A DNA stretch of 61,827 bases from Fragilaria crotonensis. Taxonomy: Eukaryota; Bacillariophyta; Fragilariophyceae; Fragilariales; Fragilariaceae. Both the position numbers and the translations under genes were made by a program. This document shows, one piece after another, positions 10,790-21,997 of the stretch. The notes under the pieces were generated by a model. That model had not been told where the DNA came from. It saw only the letters and a list, made by a program, of their open reading frames with translations, and ran no database searches. The stretch lies in assembly GCA_022925895.1 (NCBI GenBank), contig JAKSYS010000358.1, forward strand, positions 1 to 61,827. Reading direction: 5' to 3'. The first letter of the stretch is position 1; each line of letters starts with the position of its first letter.

Positions 10790-13700
10790 TTATACTCCTG
10801 CTGCTGGCGTTTCATTCTTTGCTGCCATCAGAACAACGTCCTCTATTGCAGGCGAGACAAAGCTTTGCACAAAGCCAGCATCAAAGTCAACTACAGCTCG
10901 GTGGGTTTTGAATTCCTTCCTGACGCGTTCAATCCGAGGCAAGGTGAGTGCTGTAGAATACTGTCCTCGCAACTGTTCAGGTTTTGTTGATGAAGGACAA
11001 AGTATGCACATATGTATGATCGTGCCCGTCGTGAAAGCTTTCGCACTGTCACTGTTTTGAGGACATCTCTGCTTGTACATTCTTTCACTAACGCCTTGAA
11101 AGATGTCTTTCCCTTTTAGAATCCAGTGGCATTTTGCGGTAGACACTCTTCGACACCCCCAACTGTATTCAATTCCTCGCCGGCCATTTCGGCGTGGAAC
11201 TTTGGAGTGATGAGGACCGAAACTCCAAGTGCATGTCCCACATGCTGCAACGCTGTCATCTCTTCAGCAAAGTCAAGACACGATGCCATCAGATATTTTA
11301 AGCTCCAATTTTCGGCATCCTCCATATCTTCACCATCATTCTTGTCCTTCGCAATATCCATTGTATACTTGTCAATATTGCCTTCATCTATCCATCCTCG
11401 CTCCCAAAGGACTTGCATGAGACCTTTCGGCTGGCCTAACCAACCTTTTTCTCCCTTGTCCTTTCCACTTTTGGATCCAAATTGTTATCCCTTGCAATCT
11501 GTTGTAATTCGGTCAGGCGATATTGGCGGCGATTGCTCAAGATATTGAGTGGAGCGAGCTCCGATTTGAGTTCAGCGATGGTTTTGTTTCGCATTCGCGG
11601 AATGCCTGCCGGAGATGGGAGTATGCGGTCATCACGGTTAAGTTCCCGTTCTTGTGGTGACATCCAGAATGGACCATCATCCTCCGAGGTAAACACAAAA
11701 GATTGTGTGTCGCCAACGTTTAAGGTTCGTGCAGCATGCATCCCGAGGTACCCATCGTGTTCCTTTATTTTTGACTCACGCATTATTGGTTGTGCTCCTC
11801 CATAGCTTCTATTCATACTGTAAGCATCTAGACCGCCCGTCAATTTCTTTGAATGTCCCTGCGAATGATCAAACAGAAAAACGAAGTCAAATTGGGGGTA
11901 TATAACTTTGATGCAGTCGACGCAGTCCTCAAACTGCATGCTCATGTGATTGTAAGTCCAATACCCTTCGTTGTTTGCTCCCAATTCGAAACTCACAACA
12001 AATGGCGATTCTTCCAGGTCTTTCTTGGACACTTGGCCATGAACTGCAATCGCTGCATCAAGGTCAACATAGTTATGACCACGACGAGTCTCATTTATTT
12101 CTTCCATCTGAATCCGACTGATCGGAACTCCGAATCCGGTTTCACGCGATTGAATTGCGGAGAGCATGAGGCTCATTCCGTCCGTCTTTGGCAAAAGTGG
12201 ACGTTGACCTAGTGGCCCAACCCATTGGCGTGATTTGAGCAGAAACTGGTTGAACACGCTTTCATCTTGGCCGAAGATCATCAGTGGTTTCAGACCTAGC
12301 GGCTTGCGAACGCTGAGGTTCCCTCCAAACATACCAAAGCCCATTTCCTCCGCAACCGAATGAAGAAAATCAAAATCGTCCACGTGGAATTCAATCATTT
12401 CTTTGCCCGAAGGCTGCTCTTGGTAAGAATATCCTTGACCTCCGACGTCGTCTGAAATTCTTTTCTCTGACTTCCACTTTTCCACAGTTTCTCTTCTCAC
12501 TTGAATCCATCGATGGGTTCGAGGTTCAAGCTTCGATAGGTATTTCGTGCAGAACTCGTTCCGGTGGAATACGACATTGGGTCTCTCATGCCCATCAACA
12601 AAGAAGGATTTCTTGCGACTGTCGTAATGAAAGCCGAGACGTCGAAGCCATCGCCAGGTTGTCGTCAATGAGATAGGAGAATCTAGATACGTCTGAAGGA
12701 GTGGGCAGCAGTCTTTAATTGTAGTACTAGATTCACCGTTCTCGTTTGTTGCATTCTCCTCCGTGTCATCGTCATTCACCTGCGAACAATAGTTAGGAAT
12801 TATCTTAGTGATCAGCTCGTTACGTGCCGATTCCACTGTTAGGTCAGCAAGGCTTCCAATACAGTAGTCAATCCATGGTAATGTGATTTCTTCACGGAAG
12901 TACTCTAGAAGATCAGGGAGTGGTTTCTTTTGTTTATGTATCTTCGGGTCTGGTAACGGAAAGTGCTCGCGATTCGCTCGCAGTAGGATATTCCAGCCTG
13001 CAACTGTAAGCTTGCTGGTTGCGGCTTCAATGCCCATCCTATTGCTATCATAGACAGCCTGGGAGCAGCAATCTTCTACCCACCGAGCAGAGTTCATCTC
13101 CTCCAAGGCCATGATATATGCTAAGCAAAGAATGGAGCATCGCTGTCGTATTATGAAGATATCATACGGAGAACAGAGATTGTCTACATCATGCTTATCA
13201 ATGAGGTCTCTCCACCCGTCAGGACTTCTATTGACTTGCTGCAGCCTTTCTATACGTTGCTGAAGAACATCAACAACGCTTCGGTTGTCGGTTGAGCTCC
13301 CAAGGAAGAGCTTTTTTGCCTCCGGACTGTCCCAGTAGCTCTCTACCGAGATAATTGCGAATCAGATCCAGAAGCAAGTTGAGAAGCCTTTGCTTTCTTC
13401 TGACTACCAGGAGATTGTGCCGCAACAGCTGCACCTGCTTCAGCTTTCCTCTTTGCTCTCGATTGGATATGAATTTCCGTCGTCAGATCCACAATTTCCG
13501 ATGAACCACGTGCCACACTATAGCGATCATTTATTCCTGCGTCTTGCAACAGAGACAAGAAACATTTCTTTCCATCTGGCGGACGTTCGACCAATCCTCC
13601 GGGATCTGTTACGTAGTATCCCCAGATCTTTCGTTTTGGATTGCCGAAGATATCAAGGCCTTTGGCTGACCTCCGAATCGGCCAGTATCATTCAATTCTG

Positions 13701-13899
13701 TGAAGTCATCAAGTGTTGCGCCTTCGCATGATGAAATTGCTTTGTTCAACATGCCTCTATCGAATCCAAGGGCCTTGAGAGTTGGAAACTGGGCATTGAT
13801 TGCACGGAAATAGAGTTCGTCTGACAGCCATTTGTCTCGGTATCGTTGTTGCTTGGTGATTTCAAGCCAACACTGATAATACGTTGCGAGCGTCTTCAT
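10790..13899 (-). pseudogene. Decayed DDE-type transposase
   Basis: One long coding sense can be followed on the minus strand from the ATG at 13899 to about 10790, but only by changing frame at least five times: near 13650, 13350, 11446-11450 (an A5 run), 11140 and 11090, and again near 10930. The largest intact piece is 13112-11436 (558 residues). Catalytic-core landmarks of a DDE nuclease are visible: FGQDES (first Asp), FVFLFDHSQGHSKK (second Asp), and HAEMAGEE after the LWERGWID segment (third acidic residue). The last part has SRRARSYICAYF and KEFKTHR, ending motifs of a transposon ORF family that I recall from diatoms and fungi. I do not assign a superfamily. No terminal repeats were identified. 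Confidence 0.7.
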
Positions 13900-15195
13900 T
13901 ATGTCTCAACTGCCGACCCTCGCAAGTTAAACTCTGCCTTGAAGTATATTATTGATCCAGTCGCAACAAAAGGCTCGGCAGTTACGAAGTGTAAGTTGGT
14001 GAAGTTGTCGTTACAATATCATGGTCCGAACAACTTTTTTTGGTGTGGTTTCGATCGTCTTGTTTCGATGTGCGAGGCTGCCATCCCCTGGCATAAAACG
14101 AAGACGTCACGGATTTTGTACTGATCCTACACGAGTTGCACTATATTTTGCTACGAAGCGAAACAAGCCATAGAAGTAGGCTACAGCTACTGCATACCAG
14201 TACGAGGTACCGTACATTCGTCTCCGAGTACAATGTTGACAGGCACCATCGTCGACAACGGCGAGCAGTGCGACTCTATCATTGCACTCGAGGCCGCTCA
14301 AACCCGTCCCTTGCTTCCAAGGAAGCACGCGCATCTCTAGTCGAACCAAGGAGCTTGTCTACGACACGGTTTCGAGGATGTAACAACATCAACATGACTG
14401 GAGGCCTGGACGTGACACCCGCGCTTGGAGCGAGAATGGTGCGCCGAAGAATGTTCGGCCAAACCCCGAGTCTTTAATCCATTCATGGTCCAATCACTTA
14501 CCCTTACTGAGAAGCACTCAATGCTACTTAAACGCTGGTATTCGTTGAGTCGGTGCGCAGTTTAGAAGCGTTTGTTTGAATCGACTTTTGCTCAATAATT
14601 GAACATGTAATGCGACGAGGATTACCACTGTTAACAACGACTTGACTGATCAGAATCGAAGTCGAATTGTGTTACTCAGCGTTGAACGCGTTTCAGTATG
14701 ATAGATACCACTGGTACGTCCAGTATTCAACTATTCAGATCCGTCTGTAAAGGAGAAATTTAGCTATCTTCAGTCTGTATAATAACCGTCATTTACCATT
14801 TCCTTTGATCTGTACCATCGTATGATCATACAGTATGCATGCAAGCATACTGTACATACTGTAGTACGACATACCACTGCTACCGGTACATAATTTCCAA
14901 GCCAGTCGGATTACAAGGTACGGGTAAAAGCTGTGTACAGTGTACAGTACTGTACCCCCTTGAGTGTTCGATTCACAAAGAAGCTACGGGGGGAACGGGA
15001 CTCAATTTGGCTCCGACGGCGAGGTGGAAACTGAATACACGTAGATAGTTTGTACACGTACCAGGTAGGCCAGGTAGTTCGAATTATAACAAAATGGTTG
15101 CAGGTTACAAGAACCAGTTTTAGTTCCTTGCTTCAACGATGTTTGTTGAGAAGCGAAACCGATTCTCCATCAATATGCAATACTCGAGTACGTGG
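13900..15195. other. Intergenic, no gene seen
   Basis: Open frames here are short and without protein-like composition. GTAC/AGTACT motifs recur at 14820-15060. The stretch may hold the unidentified 5' end of the dead transposon. Confidence 0.45.
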
Positions 15196-15856
15196 CTAAG
15201 CAAGCCCCAGACGAGGAATCTCTATCTTGGGACAAGCATCCATGGCAACCTTCAAACCTGCATCCAACGCCCTTTTAGCAGCGGCTTCATTTATGACACC
15301 TTGTTGCAACCACACAGATTTTGCACCCACCGCAATGGCTTCGTCGACAACACCACCGGCATCTGCTGAATTTCTTAAGTCGGCGATGTTAGGCGATATA
15401 CTTCACTGAATAATCGAAGGAGTTTTTGCATTAATCTTGAACACACAGCAAAAGACATACCGAAAGATGTCCACCATGTCGATGGGTACAGGTACATCGG
15501 CTAGGCTTGCATACACAACTTGACCCAGAACTGTTTCACCCTTCGTGGCATACACTGGGTTGACTGGGATCACACTGTAACCTTGCTGCAGGAGATATTC
15601 CATGACATAGTTGGCTGCTCGATCTGGTTTCTGACAAGCAAATCAAGGATCAGTGAGCAAGTTTGAGAGGGATCTGGAGAGTGTCGGGCATGCTGCTGAG
15701 TCCCGAACTCTTACGCACCTTGGATGCTCCCACCAAGGCAATCGTTCTGGTGGAGGTAAGAATGTCACGGAGGGTCTCGTCTGTGTTTCGAAATGACATG
15801 CTACTAAATGCTAATGTCAGAGAACGTTTCCAAAGCATTCGCGATCGTGCCAGCAT
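15196..15856 (-). CDS. CoA-binding domain protein (YccU/CoA_binding_2 type), possibly mitochondrial
   Basis: Three exons on the minus strand give 161 residues: 15856-15719, 15630-15461 and 15373-15196. Introns are 88 nt (GTGCGT...TTGTCAG) and 87 nt (GTATGT...CTTAAG). The spliced protein carries the Rossmann-type marks of the family: [16 protein letters not shown], then [10 protein letters not shown], then [12 protein letters not shown], then [10 protein letters not shown] and a conserved ending ..[11 protein letters not shown]. This is the full usual length of the family (about 140 residues) plus an N-terminal ~25-residue Arg/Ser-rich leader ([19 protein letters not shown]) typical of mitochondrial import. 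Family members bind nucleotide or CoA; the substrate is not known. Exact splice agreement with the family fold makes this one of the firmer calls. Confidence 0.88.
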
Positions 15857-16446
15857 TCCATCCGCAATTGAGAGTCTTCAGATTTTAGATACAACGAAGA
15901 ATAGAGGGAACAAGGTGCAAGTACGCTACAAGATGGATGAAAGAAATGATTTTTGATGTGTCCGAGAAGTGAGCATGTGAGCATTCTACTGGAGCACCAG
16001 TACGACAATACCTGGTACAAGTACTAGTACTTGTACCTGGTTACAGATAATGACGACTCGGAGAGTCTGCTATTAATTTCTCTATAGAGAGTAGACAGGC
16101 TACGCTGAAGTGAACCACAGCCTACAGCACCGCAGTTTCACGACGCGATCATCTAATACAAGTACTGTGCCTCGTCTAGTGTCGTAGTGTTCGTTTTTGG
16201 TACTCAGTACTCCGTACCTGGTACATAATGTACTCGTACTGTGAATTTTTCGATGGCTGAAGTCTTTCATGAGAATCCACGTGTTAGATTGTACGACGCG
16301 AGAACCGCCATCAACCACGAATCTGTAATATTGGACGGAAAGATCCATTTGACCGATCAAGGGAATCGTTTGCTTGGGTTTCATTGCACCTTTGAAGCAT
16401 CAACTCCTAATCCAAGCATCGTACTAACGAGGCTTGAATCATCAAA
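15857..16446. other. Divergent promoter region
   Basis: This gap lies between the divergent CoA-binding protein gene and the plastid protein gene at 16447. GTAC motifs are dense at 16000-16240 (TGGTACAAGTACTAGTACTTG). No gene seen. Confidence 0.45.
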
Positions 16447-19184
16447 ATGAAGCAGGCCCTAGTCCCCGTGCTTCTGTTCGTCGTGGTGTTTGTTGGCGAC
16501 TCGTTTCAACCGGCACTTCTCCATTCGTCACCAATCCGACGCTTTGTACAACATGATCCTCTATCACCAGTGTTCGCTGCGTCAGCCACTTACGACGACC
16601 ACGACAAAGCCAACGTCACATCCACTCGTCGCTCTCGCTTGTCGCGTTTCATGTTGTCCAAACTCAAGCCCTTTGGACTCGGTATCGTCACTCTAGCTAC
16701 CTCCTTTTGCATCACGACGTTGGTACCACCTCCCGTTGCACATGCGGCTACGCCTCTCCCCAAATCGGCCACAATGCCAGATGCGGAAAAGACGGCCATG
16801 CGCGGCATCCAGTTAGAAATGGAAAAGAAGCAACAGCTGGAAACAGAAGACTACAACAGGCGCGCGCGACAGATTGAAGCTAACGAAGGACCAAAGGCTC
16901 GAGAAGCCTTTGAAAAGGAATACAGAGAGGCAAAGGAGCAGAGAGATCAGGAACTTATGGAAGAATTGGAAGAATTGCAACGAGGTCTGTTGGATCAGGG
17001 TATCGACCCATTCAACGACATGGAAGGATATCGACAATGCTTCCTTCTCAAGACTGGAAAGAATCTTGCAGAGGTTGAAGGCACTGATCAGTACGCAGAC
17101 GCTCAAATTGCTAAGATGGGACTTACGAAACAGACCTATTCATTTCAAAAGGCAACCAACCGAGAAATTATCAAAATGATGGTGCAAGACTACAAAAACC
17201 GAGGTATCGACCCTCTGCCGGAATTCGCCAACAAAGAAAATCATCAAAAGCATGCCAAGATTCTGTTCCTCACAAAATCCGCCGCAACTAAAAAGCTTGC
17301 TTCCCTGCAAGATAATATGGTAACATACGGCCAAATTGATCCCCCAAAGGCGGGAGAACTCAGCCTGAAGGAAATGGTGGAAGCAGATCCAGACCTGGCA
17401 ATCCGGAATGAGCAAGCAATCCAGAGTGCAATTCACAAGTTCAGCGACGAAACAGCTGTCAAGGATGCTGAGAAGGTTAAGGTCCAGCAAGAGAAGGCAA
17501 AACTTAAGGCAGAAGCACAAAGAGCCAAGGAAGAAGCTCGTGCCGCGAAAGAACAGGCTAAAAGGGCTCGTATGGCCAAGGAAGCTGAGAAGGAAGCCCA
17601 ACGCCTCGCGAAAGAGCAGGCAAAGCAGGAAGTCGAAGCTGCAAAGGCGGCCGCCACAGCAGCGGCGATGGCAGCTGCAGGTGCTGCAGCTGCTGCCGCA
17701 GTATCACAGGCTGTGGGGGAAGTTGCTATTGCTAACATGGAAGCAGCAATGGAGGTCGTTCAGCAAACGGGCGATGGTGGCGTGAAAGTCGCCTCCCCTG
17801 AAAGAGTGTCTTTGGAAGATTTTGAAGACGATTCTAAGTTCGCGACTGAAACTGGTCAAGTCATTGCTGAAAGCCTTAACACGCAAAAGTCCAAAGGGCT
17901 GCCCATCGCAAAAGTAGGTGGACTCATTGCCGTTGCCGTCGGAGGAAAGTTCGTGATCGATCGCATGTCTCAACCAAGTGCGATTGACGAGGCAGAGCGA
18001 CAAAGGCAATTTAACTTGCTTATGGGTATAACAGACGATGCAAACAAGGGTAAAGATCCGTCTGGCTCAATTGATACGACGAACGCCATCGATGTGGACA
18101 CCATTGCACCATCCGATGATATCGCCAACGGAGATACCGTTGCACCAGCACCCGCCGTTCCTGAACCTGTAGTGCCGGTTCCAATTCCAGAGACAGACGT
18201 ACCCAAGAAGCGAGGCCTCGGTATTAAATCAATTTTCACCAAGAAAAAGAATGAGCGGGAGACAAACTTGAACGTGTTAATGAGTCAAGGTGCTGTTGCT
18301 CCGGAAGTCGCTATGGTTCTCTCCAAGCTTTTGACCTACGGAGCACCTGGTCGCTTTCCTATGGTAAATGCCTTGGCCGGAGGAATGCCACTGGAAACAT
18401 TTGAAATCGAAAAAGCGAAAGAAATCCTTGAGGATGCGGTGGCGAAGGCCGGTATCTCCAGGGAAGAGGGAGCAGAAGTCTTCGCCAATGTTGTCAACTG
18501 CATGTTGATCGACATTATTGATCTTGCTTCGTCATCATTGGGAAAGGAAGCCAGCGTCACCTATGACGCGGTCAATATTGTTATCAATTTCATGAATCAC
18601 GCAGCGTCGCTATACGATGCTGTCGCTGAAGGAGTAGAAATTACTCCCGTGACCTACGGTGGAAACCTCCCGAAGTCGAAACTTGAGCAGCTGTATGGTG
18701 CGTATGCCTTCTCAGCTATGATAAAAATGGAAGATGATATGAACGATCGTATTGAGCTTCTTCGAAATGTCTTCTATCTCCGAAAAGAAGGCAGAAGGAA
18801 TCATCATGAACGCCTCGCAGAAACAAATGATGGAAATGATGAAGACTGAAGAAGGACAGAAACAAATGGAAGAGATGATGGGGTATGATGGGTGGCATGG
18901 AAGGTATGGAAGGTCTCGGAGCGATGGCTGGCTTAATGGGCGGAGGAGCAGAAGGGGCTGAACCAAACCCAGAACAACTGAAGGAAATGCTAACGATGCT
19001 GAAGACCATGAAAGATTCGGGTACGATCCCCCCGGAAGAACTTGCGACTGTTCGTGATCAGTTCAGAGAATCTTTTGGCTCAAGTATTGATGATATTCTC
19101 AAGCAAGCTGACGCTGCAGGAGGCGAGATGTCAAGCAGTGACAAAGAGCTGCTTGCCTTGATGAGAGGCATACTGGAAGACTAG
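16447..19184 (+). CDS. Plastid-targeted coiled-coil protein, unknown function; two frameshifts near 3' end
   Basis: The ATG at 16447 opens a signal peptide (residues 1-18) followed by SFQPALLHSS, a variant of the diatom plastid motif, and then a second hydrophobic segment ending in VAHA|A (about residue 100) that looks like a thylakoid-lumen or inner-membrane signal. Residues ~110-440 are strongly helical and Lys/Glu/Ala-rich (coiled coil at ~338-420), with a glycine-rich hydrophobic helix at ~485-505 and a folded helical domain at ~600-770. The first frame stops at 18849, but two further frames continue convincingly: one extra T near 18772 and one extra G in GGGG at 18880-18883 separate three frames that together end at 19184 with a Met/Gly-rich then acidic tail (about 911 residues). 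No named family recognised. Confidence 0.75.
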
Positions 19185-19291
19185 TAGCCTCAGGTCCCAC
19201 GCTATGAACAGACCTGGTGAGTCGCTAACACGATAATTTTTCGAAGCAGTACAAGACTAGTACTAATGACATATAAAAATCTGCAACTTGT

Positions 19292-20212
19292 TCATTCGAC
19301 GTCCTCGTCATCGAAGTCATCGCTGTACGCGTCCAAATGGTCATAGCTTTCCATCATCCCAAGGTCAACAAGCATCGTATAGACTCGTTCTGACTCATCA
19401 GGGATGGCTTCATACTTGGACTTGATGGACAACAGAGCACTTTTTGACTTTGGCTGTTGTCGCATCAATCTAACGTCAAGAGGGAGTTCATCTTCGCCTC
19501 GGAGGTCTGGGAAGAATCCATGACAATCAAACACGTTGTTGACGATTTTCATCTTGTCTTCTTTAGAATACCCTGGTTCAACCGGTATCTCACCAGATTT
19601 GGGTGACAGGGCAGTTCTAAACTGAGAGGCCTTCTGCACTGGGTTTTCCTTTTTGACTGAGCGTACAAGTACTTTCTCCTCTGCATCTTTAACCTTCTCC
19701 AAAAGGTTTGCGATGAGTTTCTTCTGTTTCATCACAGCATCGCCGCTAACATCGTCGACAACCGGTGGTGATTCCTGTGTTTCAATTGACGAAGATTCGT
19801 CGCTTTCTTTCGGGTCCACTTTTTCTCCGCGTTTAAGGATGTATTTGGCAACGACTGCACCGGCTCCGCCAGCGGCGACAACGGCAGTTGCAGCTTTGAT
19901 GTCCTGGGTCCCAACTGTTTCATCAGGAATTTCACTCTGAAAAGCCATCGGCGGGACACTAGCAGCAACAGATGCTTCCGAGGGACGAGGTAGTCGAAAT
20001 GCCACAGAGGCCAACGCGACCGCAGCAACGTGTCTTTTCCAAGTCTTACCCGTACGCCGGATTCGGCGTCCGAATCCACCATGATCATCCTCGGCGGCAA
20101 CGTCAGTTGGCCCTTTGGCCGCCAAGACGATTCCTTGTTTGGAAAGAGGCGATGGAGAAAATGCCTGCGACGTGGCACATAGCGCGGCCACTACAATCGA
20201 CGCTATTCTCAT
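19292..20212 (-). CDS. Plastid-targeted protein, unknown function
   Basis: This 306-residue intronless frame starts with ATG and shows the textbook diatom plastid signal: signal peptide 1-17 (..LCATSQA) with Phe18 directly after the cleavage site (FSPSPL). An Arg-rich stretch and a second hydrophobic segment (AAVALASVAF, ~65-75) ending near SEASVAAS may be a thylakoid signal. A Gly/Ala-rich membrane helix sits at ~105-125, followed by a charged segment and a folded C-terminal half (..IVNNVFDCHGFFPDLRGEDE..), ending in an acidic tail. It is convergent with the other plastid protein gene (107 bp between stops). No family recognised. Confidence 0.8.
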   Translation of the reverse strand: MRIASIVVAALCATSQAFSPSPLSKQGIVLAAKGPTDVAAEDDHGGFGRRIRRTGKTWKRHVAAVALASVAFRLPRPSEASVAASVPPMAFQSEIPDETVGTQDIKAATAVVAAGGAGAVVAKYILKRGEKVDPKESDESSSIETQESPPVVDDVSGDAVMKQKKLIANLLEKVKDAEEKVLVRSVKKENPVQKASQFRTALSPKSGEIPVEPGYSKEDKMKIVNNVFDCHGFFPDLRGEDELPLDVRLMRQQPKSKSALLSIKSKYEAIPDESERVYTMLVDLGMMESYDHLDAYSDDFDDEDVE

Positions 20213-20230
20213 GGTAAAGGGTCAAGATTC

Positions 20231-20247
20231 AATATATATAATATATG
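20231..20247 (-). promoter_or_regulatory. AT-alternating tract upstream of the plastid protein gene
   Basis: AATATATATAATATATG lies about 20 bp upstream of the ATG at 20212. It could act as a TATA-like element or be part of a short 5' UTR; the distance to the ATG is shorter than expected for a classical TATA box. Confidence 0.3.
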
Positions 20248-20348
20248 TAAGGTCCAAGAAGCTTACCAGGCCGAAAGAGGAAAGAAGTGAGCTAAAATAT
20301 AAAATTGTTTCGGTTCGGTAAACGTACGTCACAGAGACACCGACGCAC

Positions 20349-20369
20349 ACACTCGACACTCGACACTCG
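20349..20369. repeat. Heptamer repeat (ACACTCG)3
   Basis: Three perfect tandem ACACTCG units in the gap between two minus-strand genes. Confidence 0.6.
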
Positions 20370-20980
20370 GCACCCCACCTCTGATGAAGAGAGTATGGGA
20401 TACAGTAGCAACTGCTCTAATACTACAGTACATGTTAGAGTATGAGTACAGTAACGAGTAGTAGAAGTACCAATACTGGAGTACGAGCATTTGATAACTC
20501 GGAGTTGCTGGTATTGTAAACTGTACTGGACTACGTAGACTGTAATTCGAAGACTTCATGCTGTGTATGTATATAAAATCATACACGCATACTATTATAT
20601 GCATGCATACACAGTTGGAAGGAGGCGCAAGCACCAGTGCATATGTAGTAAGCAATCATCTGATTTCTGTGCAGAGCAAACCAGCCGTCCGTTCACACTT
20701 CTGGAGAAACGAGAAAGTACTCAAGAGAGTCTCCAGTCGACCTAGTCTATTGTACTTGAGACTTCTCTTTTAGAGTCGCTGGTCCCTGTTTGGCCATTTC
20801 AGCATGCGGAGTATGGGATTAATGCCATGAGCAGTGTGGGTTCGCTATCGTTCGTTCCGTTGATCGCCTGACTCGATTCGTATACAAGGGTTCTTCAACT
20901 TATGCTCCACAAAAGGAGTGATCGCGCTTAGCAGCTCGACTTCTGACGCAAAACAGTGCAGTACGTGCGCATCCCGAATA

Positions 20981-21997
20981 TCATGCCTTTCTAAGGATCG
21001 CAAACAAAGTCCGCTTCACCCCTGGGTGCGTTACACCCTCGACCGCGTCGCCACATCGAGGTGGAAGAATAGCAACGCCCTTATAGTTTGTCAAATAGTT
21101 TGCCAAGAAAGCTTGCATCAGTTGAATGGGATGGCATGTGTCACTGGTCTGCAGCATTGTTTCCTGGGCAAAGCTCTCTCCAAAAATCAAAATTCCTCCT
21201 GGTTTGAGGGCTTGGTAGGCGTTGCTCAGCACCACGACAGCGTTATAGCAGTGTTCCAGTGTGTTGACTAGAATGACAGTGTCATAGCGACGGACAGGCA
21301 ACGGATCTTCGCCCCCTGCGGCAATTAGTGTGGTTGGGATACGTACTCCGTTCACCACAAGATATCTGTCGGGATAGCTTGTTTTGATCTTTCGGTTTTT
21401 GATGTATTCTTCAATCAAGGGATCCAGCAATGTAACATGGCTAACTCGCCGATCGGGTTGATTTTCCAGGATCAGCTTTGTCTTCGTGAATGGTCCTGCA
21501 CCGATTTCCAAGATATCACCAAGATAGCGTGGAAGCCCACGAAAACGTTCAAACGCAACCACTTGGTCCTGGTTGCGCACAGGAATAGAAGTAGTTTCCC
21601 AGAAGCCTGTCTCACAGGAAAATGCTTGCTGTTGTCGCTCCCTAGATGCCACTCGGAATCTGCCCACATCTCGTACATTCCAACAGACATCAGGATTGGG
21701 ATCAAATTCGCACTTGGTGCGGCGAGGAACGCGTTTATTGCAGCTCTCTCCTTCGTAACCTGGGTCGCAAATGCACGCATAGATCAGGTATGAACCATGG
21801 CTGCCACAAGAGTGATTTGCAGCTGTTGTCGTCGACTCCGTCCCTCCAGTGACGACTTCCGTTCTCAACGTGGGATTTGGATTCAAGACACGGAGTGTGT
21901 TCAGCAAAGTCAGAGAAAGTGACATGGCAAGGAACACTAACATGACATTCCTTCCGCAAATCAACTTTACCATTCTGCATTTATTGTCACATTGCAT
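20981..21997 (-). CDS. Type II membrane protein with EGF-like module and SAM-dependent methyltransferase domain
   Basis: The first ATG in the frame is at 21997 (338 residues); the frame is open upstream from non-ATG codons, so a longer N-terminus via an unseen intron is possible. Residues ~15-32 form a single membrane helix (NVMLVFLAMSLSLTLL), implying a Golgi or plasma-membrane anchor. A Cys-rich EGF-like module follows (CGSHGSYLIYACICDPGYEG). The C-terminal ~200 residues show Rossmann methyltransferase marks: motif I GDILEIGAGPFTKT, an acidic strand after it (HVTLLDPL), YDTVILVNTLEHC, and ALKPGGILIFGE. The acceptor substrate is unknown; lumenal glycans or small molecules are possible. Confidence 0.75.
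   Translation of the reverse strand: MQCDNKCRMVKLICGRNVMLVFLAMSLSLTLLNTLRVLNPNPTLRTEVVTGGTESTTTAANHSCGSHGSYLIYACICDPGYEGESCNKRVPRRTKCEFDPNPDVCWNVRDVGRFRVASRERQQQAFSCETGFWETTSIPVRNQDQVVAFERFRGLPRYLGDILEIGAGPFTKTKLILENQPDRRVSHVTLLDPLIEEYIKNRKIKTSYPDRYLVVNGVRIPTTLIAAGGEDPLPVRRYDTVILVNTLEHCYNAVVVLSNAYQALKPGGILIFGESFAQETMLQTSDTCHPIQLMQAFLANYLTNYKGVAILPPRCGDAVEGVTHPGVKRTLFAILRKA

Larger units (their letters stand above)
20213..20980. other. Intergenic with heptamer repeat and GTAC motifs
   Basis: No gene seen. (ACACTCG)3 lies at 20349-20369; GTAC motifs lie at 20430-20535; an AT-alternating tract sits just upstream of the plastid gene start. Confidence 0.5.
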
